Source: an uncultured Lachnospiraceae bacterium
GTDB taxonomy: Bacteria > Bacillota > Clostridia > Lachnospirales > Lachnospiraceae
Reading direction: 5' to 3'
Assembly: GCA_902796425.1 (NCBI GenBank)
Contig: CADBPC010000119.1
Span: forward strand, 1-32,920
DNA length: 32,920 nt
Part shown: piece by piece, positions 1-9,597 of the stretch
How the letters are laid out: every line of letters begins with the position of its first letter
How positions within the stretch are numbered: position 1 is the first letter of the stretch
Translations under genes and position numbers: made by a program
The notes under the pieces: generated by a model
What the model was told of the DNA's origin: nothing
Seen by the model: only the letters and a program-made list of their open reading frames with translations
Databases searched by the model: none

Positions 1-1079
<1,079 letters not shown>

Positions 1080-1093
1080 TTGTTTTTCTCTTT

Positions 1094-2923
1094 CTATAAA
1101 TTATTTATTTGCAGCTTTCCGATCTTTGCGATCTGCTGCTGGGTCTCCATGATTTTCTTTAAGGCATCGTCGCTTCCCTGCTCCCTGGCGAGCCTCTCAA
1201 GGCTTCCGCGCTTTACGGCAAGAAGGACATCCCTTAAGGCCTTTTCCTTTTCTTTCGGCGAATCCAGGCCTGCGATCCTTGTCTCAAACAATGAGGCGGC
1301 TTCTTTTTGCTGCGTCTCATCGTCGAAGATCGAGATCACCGCCGCGCAGGAGGCGTCTCCCGCCCTTGCGCTGCCGCTCGCTGCCGTAAGCCTGTCCCCC
1401 ATTCCTTCATTCAGCATGGAGAAATATTTTTCCGCCGCCTGCCTGAACACGCCCTCCTCGAAGTCCTCCGGGCCGATATAGTCCCTGAGCTGGACATAGA
1501 GCTGGGGATTGTCGGAAATCCAGGTCATAAGGAGTCTTTGCGACTGCATCAGTGCTGCCTTCGCCGCGCTGATTCCCGCCTCCTTTGCCGCGTTCTTCGG
1601 CCTTTGCCGCACGGCGGGCGCCGGGATGGCTCCCCCTGCCTTCGTGTAGGAGGCGACCTCCCTGCGAAGGCTGTCCTCCGGTATGTAATACTTTACCGCC
1701 GCCGCGTGAATGTAATTCTCACGCTCGATCTCATCCTCGAACTCGCAGAGCTTTTTGGCGATATTCCTGTAGAACTGCGTCCTTGCGTCCGGATCGTCCA
1801 TGGAATAGCTCCCTTCCATCTGCCGCAGCTCATAGAAAAAGCTGTTCTCGGCATTGTCAAGGCGCTCTTTGAACGCATCCGCGCCGTTCGTTTTGATAAA
1901 CTCGTCCGGATCCTTGCACGGCCGAAGGTCCACCACCTTTGCCGTGATCCCCGCTTCCTTCAGGATGCCGATATTGCGAAGTGCCGCCGCGACTCCCGCG
2001 CCGTCGCTATCATAGGACAGCAGCACGGTTTTGACATAACGCTTTATGATTGCCGCCTGCCCCTGTGTAAAGGCCGTCCCGAGCGATGCGATCGCCTGTG
2101 TGAAGCCCGCCTGGTGCATGGCAATGACATCCATATAGCCTTCGCAGAGGATAAAATACGGCGACCTTCCTCTCTTTGCGATATTCAGTCCGTAGAGGTT
2201 CGTCGACTTGTCAAAGACCGGCGTCTCGGGAGAATTCAGGTACTTTGGCTTTCCGTCTCCCATAACGCGCCCGCCAAAGCCGATGACCTTGTTCGAGACA
2301 TCCATGATGGGAAACATGACCCGGTTCCAGAACTTGTCGTGGAGGCCTCTTTTCTCGTCATAGGCCGCAACGCCGGACTGCAGGATATCCTCGTCCGAAT
2401 AGCCTTTCCTTCGAAGGAATCTGACAAGATCATTGGAGGCGCCGTCCGCAAAGCCGAGCCCGAAGTTCTGCATGGTCTGGGCGGAAAGCGCTCTCCCCGC
2501 CAGATACTCCATGCCCCTTTGCCCCTTCGGCGACCGCAGGAGCCGGTAGTAATAGGTCGCGGTGTCCTTGTTGATCTGAAGGAGGCGGACTTTTAGCTGC
2601 TGCTTTTGTTTTGCCCCCTCACTCATATCTTCCTCTGGAAGCCGGATGCCCGCCCTGTCGGCAAGGTTCTTCAGCGCCTCCTGAAAGGTCAGGTTCTCAT
2701 ACTTCATCAGGAACGTGACCGCGTTCCCTCCTTCGCCGCAGCCAAAACAGTGGAAAACCTGTTTTCCCGGCGATACCGAAAAGGAAGGCGTCTTCTCATT
2801 ATGAAACGGACACAGGCCCATATAGCTTGCGCCGCTTTTTTTCAGATGGACATAGGAACCGATGACATCGACAATATCATTTGCCGCGATCACCTGTTCA
2901 ACAACCTCAGAGGGATAGTACAT
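1094..2923 (-). CDS. dnaG: DNA primase DnaG
   Basis: Synthesises RNA primers for the replication fork, working with the replicative helicase. The 609 residues match the usual length of about 600. The N-terminal CHC2 zinc ribbon is intact (C38, H41, C59 and C62 in [14 protein letters not shown]...FHCFGC). The TOPRIM catalytic core follows, with the acidic residue of [11 protein letters not shown] (E261) and the DSD pair of LSYDSDGAG (D305, D307). The last 150 or so residues form the less conserved helicase-interaction domain. The ATG at 2923 has no strong Shine-Dalgarno sequence. It starts 56 bp after the dgt stop and ends 14 bp before rpoD, the standard macromolecular-synthesis order of Firmicutes. 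Confidence 0.98.
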   Translation of the reverse strand: MYYPSEVVEQVIAANDIVDVIGSYVHLKKSGASYMGLCPFHNEKTPSFSVSPGKQVFHCFGCGEGGNAVTFLMKYENLTFQEALKNLADRAGIRLPEEDMSEGAKQKQQLKVRLLQINKDTATYYYRLLRSPKGQRGMEYLAGRALSAQTMQNFGLGFADGASNDLVRFLRRKGYSDEDILQSGVAAYDEKRGLHDKFWNRVMFPIMDVSNKVIGFGGRVMGDGKPKYLNSPETPVFDKSTNLYGLNIAKRGRSPYFILCEGYMDVIAMHQAGFTQAIASLGTAFTQGQAAIIKRYVKTVLLSYDSDGAGVAAALRNIGILKEAGITAKVVDLRPCKDPDEFIKTNGADAFKERLDNAENSFFYELRQMEGSYSMDDPDARTQFYRNIAKKLCEFEDEIERENYIHAAAVKYYIPEDSLRREVASYTKAGGAIPAPAVRQRPKNAAKEAGISAAKAALMQSQRLLMTWISDNPQLYVQLRDYIGPEDFEEGVFRQAAEKYFSMLNEGMGDRLTAASGSARAGDASCAAVISIFDDETQQKEAASLFETRIAGLDSPKEKEKALRDVLLAVKRGSLERLAREQGSDDALKKIMETQQQIAKIGKLQINNL

Positions 2924-2979
2924 AATTTCTGCTGCTGAAAACCTTAAAAAGAAAATACATCAGCCTGTAAAGGCATCCG

Positions 2980-4002
2980 TTACTGCCAGCACTTGGGAAT
3001 ATAGATTTCCTCATAGCGCGCGATTGCGAACCGGTCGGTCATGCTGCTGATATAATCGCAGACAACACGCTCATTGCTGTCGCCGAGATCCCTTCGCTTC
3101 TGCAGATACTCCGGCAGAAGCTCGATATGCTGCGCATAATAGTCGTACAGCGTCTCCACAAGCCCCATGGACTTGTTCTCCTCGCCCTTTGCGCGGGGAT
3201 TGGTGTAAACGCGGTCGAACATGAATCTCCGGAAGGCAAAGAAGGCTGCCTCCACCTCCGGGCTCATCCGGATCATCGGCTTGTCCGTATCAAAGGTCTC
3301 CATACTGGATGTGATAATATCATGCACGAATGTGTCCAGACGCTCGTCCAGCGTCCTTCCGATGACGGATGCGATCTCATCCGGGACGTCGTCGTTTGTG
3401 AGGATCCCGCCCCTTATCGCGTCATCCATATCGTGATGAAAATAGGCTATTTTATCGGAAAGACGGATGACCTGGCCTTCGAGCGTCCCGGGATGGCCGC
3501 TCATCTGGTGATTGACAATTCCGTCCCTCACCTCCCAGGTAAGGTTCAGCCCCTGCCCGTTCTTCTCAAGAAGATCAACAATCCGAAGGCTCTGCTCGCT
3601 GTGGTCAAACCCCTCGCTGCACAGGCGGTTCAGGACTCTTTCCCCGGCGTGGCCGAACGGCGTGTGACCGAGGTCATGCCCAAGGGCGATTGCCTCCGTG
3701 AGGTCCTCGTTCAGTCTCAGCGCCTTGGCGATGGTCCTCGCGTTCTGCGAGACCTCCAGTGTGTGGGTCATCCGGGTGCGGTAATGGTCTCCGTCCGGAG
3801 TGATGAAAACCTGCGTCTTATCCTTCAGTCTCCGGAAGGATTTGCTGTGCAGGATCCTGTCGCGGTCTCTCTGGAAAACAGGGCGGATATCGCACTGCTC
3901 CTCTTCCCTTTGCCTCCCCTTCGAATTGACCGAAAGGCTTGCGAGCGGGGACAGGATTTCTTTTTCTCTTTGTTCAAGTTGTGTTCTGATCAGCATGGGC
4001 AC
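2980..4002 (-). CDS. dgt: HD-domain dGTP triphosphohydrolase-like protein (Dgt family)
   Basis: Predicted deoxynucleotide triphosphohydrolase that removes tripolyphosphate from dGTP or related dNTPs. The HD metal-binding set is visible: H80 in RMTHTLEVSQNA, H109-D110 in ALGHDLGHTPFGHAGE and the later Asp in VIRLSDKIAYFHHDMDD. At 340 residues it matches the shorter clostridial Dgt-like type rather than the roughly 500-residue E. coli enzyme. The start is ambiguous: GTG at 4002 lies 11 nt after an AGGAG, while the in-frame ATG at 3996 is 17 nt away, so GTG is preferred. It is first in the dgt-dnaG-rpoD cluster, and substrate specificity cannot be read from sequence. Confidence 0.93.
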   Translation of the reverse strand: MPMLIRTQLEQREKEILSPLASLSVNSKGRQREEEQCDIRPVFQRDRDRILHSKSFRRLKDKTQVFITPDGDHYRTRMTHTLEVSQNARTIAKALRLNEDLTEAIALGHDLGHTPFGHAGERVLNRLCSEGFDHSEQSLRIVDLLEKNGQGLNLTWEVRDGIVNHQMSGHPGTLEGQVIRLSDKIAYFHHDMDDAIRGGILTNDDVPDEIASVIGRTLDERLDTFVHDIITSSMETFDTDKPMIRMSPEVEAAFFAFRRFMFDRVYTNPRAKGEENKSMGLVETLYDYYAQHIELLPEYLQKRRDLGDSNERVVCDYISSMTDRFAIARYEEIYIPKCWQ

Positions 4003-4150
4003 AATATTTCACACTCCTGATAATAATATTCTGCAGGATTCCCCGAATTCCTTTTTCCATCTTCAGGAATTTTGGGTTTTTGCAGATAATTTCAGGAAAC
4101 GCCGCGGCGGGCGCAAAACCCTGCGGCAGACCGGCAGCTCCGGCGTCGGA

Positions 4151-6559
4151 TCAGGACGTCCTGCGGCGGGCGCGGGACATGCGGATCAGGCGCACCATGC
4201 AGAGCGCTGCGAACACAAGGCATCCCGCAATCGTGAGCACGGCGCCCTCTTTCAGTCCCGGCGCGGAGTAGACAAACTCAATCCGGTGCAGTCCCTCCGG
4301 AATAACGACGAGCATCATGCCCGCCGAATCGATAATCTCAACCGGTGTCTGATCGACGATGCAGGTCCAGCCCCTGTCGCAGGGAACCGAAAACCAGACT
4401 GCCTGCTCTTTGCCGTAATCCGTCATGCAGGTAAAGCCCCTGCGGCTTCTGGCAAATTCCTTAACGCCCCGCGATATTGCGGCGTCCATGTATATATCCT
4501 GCGCGGTAAAATCGACCTCCGGGCCGGTAAGGCGCTGCGCGCAGCTTACGAGCCTGTCCGCGTCCTTATCTTCGACGACGGCCGCGTACATCATCACCGT
4601 TGCATAATTCTCGAATTTGACATTGTACCGGAGGTCATGCCTTGTAACGAACGCGTCCACCGGAAAGCCGATGGGACAGGCCTTCTGTTCGATAACGGCA
4701 TAGACCTCTTCTGTTTCCCCAAGCTGCAGCGCTCTTTTTGCTTCCGAAGGCGGTATCGCCTCCCCGCGGGCCGCATAATACAGCGCGTCCCGAATTATCG
4801 GATCTTCCGGGGACGTGTCCGCAGTCACAGGCACCAGCCAGTATTTGACGCCGAAGAGCTCCGCAAGCCCCGGATAGGTCCGAAGGTCAAAGCTCATCGT
4901 TCCGTCATAGTAATCAATCAGGGAATCGAACTCGTAGACGGAATTGCTGATCGTCGAGCAAAACGACCGGTAGCCCGCAGCATCCCCCGTCAGCACCAGT
5001 TCGTTGTTTTCCGCACGGAAGCGGTACTGGTCGTCCGGGCAGTAAAGGTGCATGCCCGTCTCGTACGCCTGCATATAGCGGTCCGTCGTCTCCTCTTTGC
5101 TGTGGTACCAGACAGTGGAAAGGCAAAGTGTCACAAAGCAGGATACCGCCGCTTCAGCAAGGAACAGGCCGTACCGCTCTTTTTGTTCAAAAAGAACGAG
5201 AAAGATATATCCCTCCGCCGCAATAAGGAAAAGGATAAGAAGCCTCTCTGGCTTGTAGATTACGCCGGCTCCGTTTTCATCCCTTAAAAGTGTAATGACA
5301 GCATATACAAATACAGCGAGGCCGAAGTGGAAAAGCGCGCTTTTCTTCACAGGGTAGCTGCCCCGGTTCTCCAGGACTCTTGCAGAGGCCGCCGCCATCA
5401 TCAGCGCCGCCATAAACCACCAGCGCCTGTAATCCGCGGAAAACAGCGTAAAAGAGCTCGACAGGACAGGGCTGAAGGATGCGGCAAGAAGGAAGCACAT
5501 AATCGCAGTCAGCCAGTCCGCGCGAAGCTCGCCTGCTTCTTTATTGACAGATACACTCAGCCTTTTTGCAGCATACGCCGCCGCGAGTGCAGGGCCGGCA
5601 AACGGCAGATAGACGGACGCAGAGGAATACTCCTGCGTGTAAATCGCGGACTGCTCGCTCATGACATCCGCCGGCAGCAGGATCGATTTTAACAAAAACA
5701 GCGCCTTTTTCGGATCGGCAATCAGGTTCGAAAGCGAAAGCATTCCCGTATTGCCGCGGCTGTTGCCGAGGATATACAGCGCCGACGGAAGGAGCAGGAC
5801 TCCCGCCATGCATGACCCCAGGATCCCGTCCGCAAGGAAGGACAGCAGGATAAATAAAATCTCCTTCTTATCCCTCTTCCACACTCTCACAATGGCATAA
5901 AGAAGAAGGAAAACACACTCCTGCATAAAGAAGAAATAATTGGTCAGGGCACAGAGAAATACCGCGATAATAAAAACCGGATCCGGCCGGAACAGAGATT
6001 TCGCTCCGCGGGGCCCCTGCGAATCCGCAGGCCCGGCTGCGAGCTTTCTCTCCGCGCCGATCATAAGGAGCGGAAACAAAGCCACGCTGTCATGGAAATG
6101 ATAGATCAGGTTGGTTCCCTGAAAGCCGCTGAACGCATACAGCAGGGCTCCGATCAGGGCATAGCGGTCCTTTACTGAGATCCTTCGAAGATACAGGAAA
6201 GAGAAGGCCCCCGCCGCCGTGAATTTCAGGACGTTCATAAAGCCGGCAGCTGCGGGATACGGCATGGACGCGGGGAAAAGGAGCGTCAGCCATGTAAAGG
6301 GGCTCCCCAGATTGTAATAGGAAAAGCCCTGGACCAGCGATGTCCCAAGATCCAGATTCCAGAGCCACTCTCCCTGTCCCTTAAGCATCGCCGGAATTGC
6401 AAGGCGCATCGCCCGCATGAAGGTCAGCGTCTCCCTGTTAAAATCATCGCGCAGGGTAAAGGCGCCCCAGATCACAGTGGCGCCGATAAAGCAAAGCGCG
6501 GAGATCGCCGCGCACATAAGGATACAGATAATGAGATTGCTGTTCTTCTTATCAGTCAT
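4151..6559 (-). CDS. YfhO family polytopic membrane protein
   Basis: Large integral membrane protein of 802 residues. About a dozen hydrophobic segments fill the N-terminal two-thirds, starting with LIICILMCAAISALCFIGA near residue 10, followed by a polar extracytoplasmic C-terminal part and a last membrane helix before a basic tail (RLIRMSRARRRTS). The early FSYYNLGSPFTWL and YAFSGFQGTNLIYHFHD stretches are typical of YfhO proteins, which resemble GT-C glycosyltransferases. Bacillus YfhO is needed for sugar modification of lipoteichoic acid; the substrate here is unknown. It starts 53 bp downstream of tRNA-Leu(AAG) and ends 148 bp before dgt. The ATG at 6559 has no clear ribosome binding site. 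A role in surface glycan decoration would fit the O-acetylation genes upstream, but this is inference. Confidence 0.85.
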   Translation of the reverse strand: MTDKKNSNLIICILMCAAISALCFIGATVIWGAFTLRDDFNRETLTFMRAMRLAIPAMLKGQGEWLWNLDLGTSLVQGFSYYNLGSPFTWLTLLFPASMPYPAAAGFMNVLKFTAAGAFSFLYLRRISVKDRYALIGALLYAFSGFQGTNLIYHFHDSVALFPLLMIGAERKLAAGPADSQGPRGAKSLFRPDPVFIIAVFLCALTNYFFFMQECVFLLLYAIVRVWKRDKKEILFILLSFLADGILGSCMAGVLLLPSALYILGNSRGNTGMLSLSNLIADPKKALFLLKSILLPADVMSEQSAIYTQEYSSASVYLPFAGPALAAAYAAKRLSVSVNKEAGELRADWLTAIMCFLLAASFSPVLSSSFTLFSADYRRWWFMAALMMAAASARVLENRGSYPVKKSALFHFGLAVFVYAVITLLRDENGAGVIYKPERLLILFLIAAEGYIFLVLFEQKERYGLFLAEAAVSCFVTLCLSTVWYHSKEETTDRYMQAYETGMHLYCPDDQYRFRAENNELVLTGDAAGYRSFCSTISNSVYEFDSLIDYYDGTMSFDLRTYPGLAELFGVKYWLVPVTADTSPEDPIIRDALYYAARGEAIPPSEAKRALQLGETEEVYAVIEQKACPIGFPVDAFVTRHDLRYNVKFENYATVMMYAAVVEDKDADRLVSCAQRLTGPEVDFTAQDIYMDAAISRGVKEFARSRRGFTCMTDYGKEQAVWFSVPCDRGWTCIVDQTPVEIIDSAGMMLVVIPEGLHRIEFVYSAPGLKEGAVLTIAGCLVFAALCMVRLIRMSRARRRTS

Positions 6560-6611
6560 CGATTCTATATGAATACTTATGAATTAAAGAAAAGAAAAAG
6601 ACAATAAAAAA

Positions 6612-6695
6612 TGCGGAAGATGGGACTTGAACCCACACGACGTATCCGCCACAAGAACCTTAATCTTGCTCGTCTACCAATTCCGACACTTCCGC
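6612..6695 (-). tRNA. tRNA-Leu (anticodon AAG)
   Basis: An 84-nt class II tRNA. The acceptor GCGGAAG pairs with CTTCCGC, the D-loop contains AATTGGTAGAC, and the anticodon stem CAAGA/TCTTG encloses the loop TTAAGGT, giving anticodon AAG. The long variable arm pairs around GATA, and the T-loop is TTCAAGT. CCA is not encoded. It lies 47 bp after tRNA-Leu(CAG) and is probably part of the same transcript. A34 would need deamination to inosine by TadA to read CUU, CUC and CUA. Confidence 0.96.
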
Positions 6696-6742
6696 ATTAA
6701 CCTCTCCGAAGTTCGACCGCCCGAAAGCTCCTTCAAAGAGCA

Positions 6743-6826
6743 TGCAGGAGATGGGACTTGAACCCACACGATATTGCTATCACAGGCACCTGAAGCCTGC
6801 GCGTCTACCAATTCCACCACTCCTGC
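6743..6826 (-). tRNA. tRNA-Leu (anticodon CAG)
   Basis: An 84-nt class II tRNA. The acceptor GCAGGAG pairs with CTCCTGC, and the anticodon stem CAGGC/GCCTG encloses TTCAGGT, giving anticodon CAG for the CUG codon. The variable arm is GATAG-CAA-TATC, and the T-loop is TTCAAGT. CCA is not encoded. It is the first gene behind the consensus promoter at 6904-6932. Confidence 0.96.
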
Positions 6827-6903
6827 ATCTATATGAGATCACCCGTCGTGCTGGGCACTGCCCGAGTGAATTTGTAATCCGGTGCTTGAACCGAACAAAA
6901 GAT

Positions 6904-6932
6904 ATAATACCCTGAGTTCCATTCCCTGTCAA
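6904..6932 (-). promoter_or_regulatory. Near-consensus sigma-A promoter of the tRNA-Leu pair
   Basis: On the minus strand, TTGACA (6932-6927), a 17-bp spacer and TATTAT (6909-6904), about 78 bp upstream of tRNA-Leu(CAG). It is the best housekeeping promoter in the window and makes the tRNA pair independent of the upstream SGNH gene. The leader contains a small GGGCACTGCCC palindrome. Confidence 0.85.
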
Positions 6933-6966
6933 CAACAAATTTACGAAATTTTTTACCCGGGATTTT

Positions 6967-8052
6967 TCAGTTTTTTAAGCCGTCAAAATATCCCAGTTCA
7001 TCCATTTTTTCGTACACCATATCTCCCAGAAGGCTGTATCCGGTCCCCGTAAAATGGATCTCATCGGGCTGAAGGAGGGCGAGCGGGATCAGTCCCTTTT
7101 TCATTCTCTCCTTATCCGCGGCAGTCGGTGTAATGCCTGCTCTCTGGAGTCCGTTCTCGATCAGCCACTCGCGGTAGCTGACGTAGTGTTCCCCAAAGGC
7201 TTTTTTCATGGCCGCCTCGTCCCGGCGCCACTTTGCCAGATCCGCGTCAATGAGCGGCATCCCGACTACGACATATCTGTCCTTCTCGATGCTCTGGTGC
7301 TGCAGCATGGCCTGGTATTGAAGGACGAGCTCTTCAGAAGAATCATACCCTCCGTTCGCACCCATCATGATGACCATCACATAATCGCCGTACTGGGCGC
7401 ACGCCTCTGTCATGATCGGCGTTCCAGGCTCTATCGTCACGGCAGCGCCGGGCTCGCTCCTCTCAAAGATATATCTTGAGCGCCACGAGGGCCGATCCCA
7501 CCAGCGAAGAAGCCTTCCCCTCACGCCGTTTATGACGACGAACCGGATTCCGGCATCGCCGAGCTCCAGAGGCTGCACCATCTCGCCTTTGTACGCAGAA
7601 GAAAAGCTGATATCGACTCTGGATCCTCTTCCTCCGGGGATTGTCACGCGCTCGTCCACAAGATACGGAATCGCGCCGTTCCTTCCCGCGATCTCAAGCG
7701 TTGTTTCCCCCGCAATTCCCATATTGATAACCGGAGGCGCGATAAGTCCCGGGTACTGCAGACTCTCCCGAAGAGGCGCCATAAGCTCGGCTTCCATACG
7801 CTTACTGACCCTTAAAGGCCATGTGGAGCCGCCGCCCTCATACCCTTCCGTGATGCTGTCGCCCCAGCAGACAATTCCCGGGAGCGAGGCACTGATCTTC
7901 TGCTGGGCCTGCGCGGCAGAAAGCCCCCTGTACGATGCATACTGCCCCGCTGCGGCCGTCTTCGCCTCCGAGATAAATCCGGACGATGCAAAGACCAGAA
8001 GAGAAAGCAATGCTACAGAAGCCACAGCAGCAATAAACTTTTTATACCCCAT
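6967..8052 (-). CDS. Secreted or membrane-anchored SGNH/GDSL hydrolase
   Basis: Predicted esterase or acetyltransferase-like enzyme of the SGNH fold, 361 residues from the chosen start. An N-terminal hydrophobic segment (KKFIAAVASVALLSLLVFASSG) acts as signal peptide or anchor. Block I is GDSITEGY (Ser66), a later Asn lies in MGANGG (N233), and block V is DEIHFTG (D330, H333), so the catalytic set looks complete. The ATG at 8052 has GGAG 7 nt upstream; the adjacent ATG at 8055 is also possible. A longer frame from 8142 would overlap the upstream gene and has no ribosome site. It follows an MBOAT and a DltD-like gene with a gap of about 10 bp, so a role in adding or trimming acyl groups on a surface polymer is likely. 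Confidence 0.88.
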   Translation of the reverse strand: MGYKKFIAAVASVALLSLLVFASSGFISEAKTAAAGQYASYRGLSAAQAQQKISASLPGIVCWGDSITEGYEGGGSTWPLRVSKRMEAELMAPLRESLQYPGLIAPPVINMGIAGETTLEIAGRNGAIPYLVDERVTIPGGRGSRVDISFSSAYKGEMVQPLELGDAGIRFVVINGVRGRLLRWWDRPSWRSRYIFERSEPGAAVTIEPGTPIMTEACAQYGDYVMVIMMGANGGYDSSEELVLQYQAMLQHQSIEKDRYVVVGMPLIDADLAKWRRDEAAMKKAFGEHYVSYREWLIENGLQRAGITPTAADKERMKKGLIPLALLQPDEIHFTGTGYSLLGDMVYEKMDELGYFDGLKN

Positions 8053-8062
8053 CATGGTGCTC

Positions 8063-9577
8063 CTATCTGGCAACCGTCTCCATGCCCGCGTCATCAAAGC
8101 AAAGATGCGCCATAAGCTCCGAGTTCCTGTTGTCAAAGACAAAGATCTGCACGTCGATATCGCTTGTATTGTAATAATCGAGAAGATTCGTCTCCGTGTC
8201 GTCCCCGAGCGTCAGCATATTCCACTCCGGAACCGGGGAGAAAAAGTTCACGACCCCGAAGCTCGTCGTAATATCCTCCATCGGGAAGCTCCCGCCCGTT
8301 TCGAGATAGACGTCGTTCTTGCTGTCATGAATCATGCAGTAGGATCGGTGCTCCTCCGAGACGGCCTCGATTCCGTTCGTCCCGACCAGCGTCTTGATCA
8401 TGTCCATCAGCGCCGGATCATAGAAAGCATTCGAGTTGCTGTTGATAAAGACAATCGAGCTGACGTCATCGTACTGGAGCGTTGCGAGCGCGGCGTACAG
8501 GTCCTTCGGGTTGGCCGCCTTCTCGCGGATGGTATCGTGCCATTCCCGCACTTCCTCCTCCCAGAGCGCATACTCCGGATCGCCCCTCCTGTCGGGAAGC
8601 TCCAGGACCGAGAGCGACTCGCCCAGAAATTCCGTCGTCTTGTAAGCGCCGCGCATATTCAGGTGCGTCTGGCTCGCCTGGTCGCTGTGATAATCAATCA
8701 GGCCGGGCAGATACTGCATGTTCAGGAACGGAATCTCATATTCATCGGCGATCAGCTTTGCGCTGTTGGCGATCAGCTGCGTCTCTTCATTAGCGGAAAA
8801 AGGCACCTGGATGATAATCGGATGGATCCCCCTCGCCATGCACAGCTCAATGATTTTGCGAAGGTACTCCCTTCCCTGCGACTGCCTGTCGTCCATCCTC
8901 GTGTCGCTGATCATCTCATAGTGATCGATTCCCGGGTCCACCTCAAAGAGCATCTCGGCGCCCATCTGCCGGTTTAAAGGAAGGTCTCCGGTAAAGGCGC
9001 TGAAATCATCCGCTGTCAGCTGCGACCACCTGCTATGGTACCGGATAAAGCTGAAAATAAACTCAAGCCGCGCCTTTCCCGTGCTCAGAAGGTCATTCAG
9101 AGCCGCTATCTTTGTCTTTGTAAGAGGGAAAACATCCAGCACCTCGTGGAGCTGTCCCACGGCGGTATCCAAGAGCTCCTGCGGCTCCTGCCCCGTCTGC
9201 ACATCCAGATAATGATAATCTTTGTCCAGCAGATAGGTGTCAATCAGGACAAATTTCGGCTGGCAGTAGTCCAGCGCATTGGCAAACTCCCAGTAAGTGA
9301 CCGGCATCACATTGCCGTGTCCTCCGAGATTATAGGATGCGATCCCGTAATCCTCGAAAAGCTGCAGCGGATTTACCCCGTTGATCACATGGGAGGAACC
9401 GAGAAACAGCACGTCAATCTTATCCGCGACGGCAAAGAAATTCTTGTTTCTCTTCTCGCTTTCCTTTCTCCTTGTGAGCCCGTAAACACCGGCAAACAAG
9501 GCCGCGAAAATGGCGATAAACAGGATCACCTTCACCGCAGCCGCTATAATCTTTTTTCCGTTAACACTCTTATTCAT
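8063..9577 (-). CDS. DltD/AlgJ-like SGNH-fold membrane-anchored protein, partner of the MBOAT
   Basis: Predicted extracytoplasmic partner that passes acyl groups from the MBOAT protein to a polysaccharide or teichoic acid. One N-terminal membrane anchor (IIAAAVKVILFIAIFAALFAGVYGL) precedes the SGNH domain, with the serine motif LFLGSSHVINGVNP (Ser62 from the chosen ATG), the YNLGGHGN block and THLNMRGA with the catalytic-type His near residue 305. Where relatives have DxxH, this protein has SQTH, with an Asp three residues earlier. About 190 C-terminal residues form an unrecognised extra domain. The ATG at 9577 lies 20 bp after the MBOAT stop with only a weak upstream site; a TTG at 9601 overlapping that stop is the alternative. 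Substrate unknown. Confidence 0.85.
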   Translation of the reverse strand: MNKSVNGKKIIAAAVKVILFIAIFAALFAGVYGLTRRKESEKRNKNFFAVADKIDVLFLGSSHVINGVNPLQLFEDYGIASYNLGGHGNVMPVTYWEFANALDYCQPKFVLIDTYLLDKDYHYLDVQTGQEPQELLDTAVGQLHEVLDVFPLTKTKIAALNDLLSTGKARLEFIFSFIRYHSRWSQLTADDFSAFTGDLPLNRQMGAEMLFEVDPGIDHYEMISDTRMDDRQSQGREYLRKIIELCMARGIHPIIIQVPFSANEETQLIANSAKLIADEYEIPFLNMQYLPGLIDYHSDQASQTHLNMRGAYKTTEFLGESLSVLELPDRRGDPEYALWEEEVREWHDTIREKAANPKDLYAALATLQYDDVSSIVFINSNSNAFYDPALMDMIKTLVGTNGIEAVSEEHRSYCMIHDSKNDVYLETGGSFPMEDITTSFGVVNFFSPVPEWNMLTLGDDTETNLLDYYNTSDIDVQIFVFDNRNSELMAHLCFDDAGMETVAR

Positions 9578-9597
9578 ATACAGAATCCGAAAGATGC

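Noticed and set aside
6826-6967. A T-box or other riboswitch in front of the tRNA-Leu genes
   Set aside because: Only a small hairpin is seen and no T-box sequence; a near-consensus promoter explains expression.
7412-8977. Long open frames antisense to real genes (also about 1307-2596, 3800-5287, 15159-16415 and 23046-24581)
   Set aside because: They lie opposite well-identified genes and show no family motifs; they arise from codon bias on the true strand.
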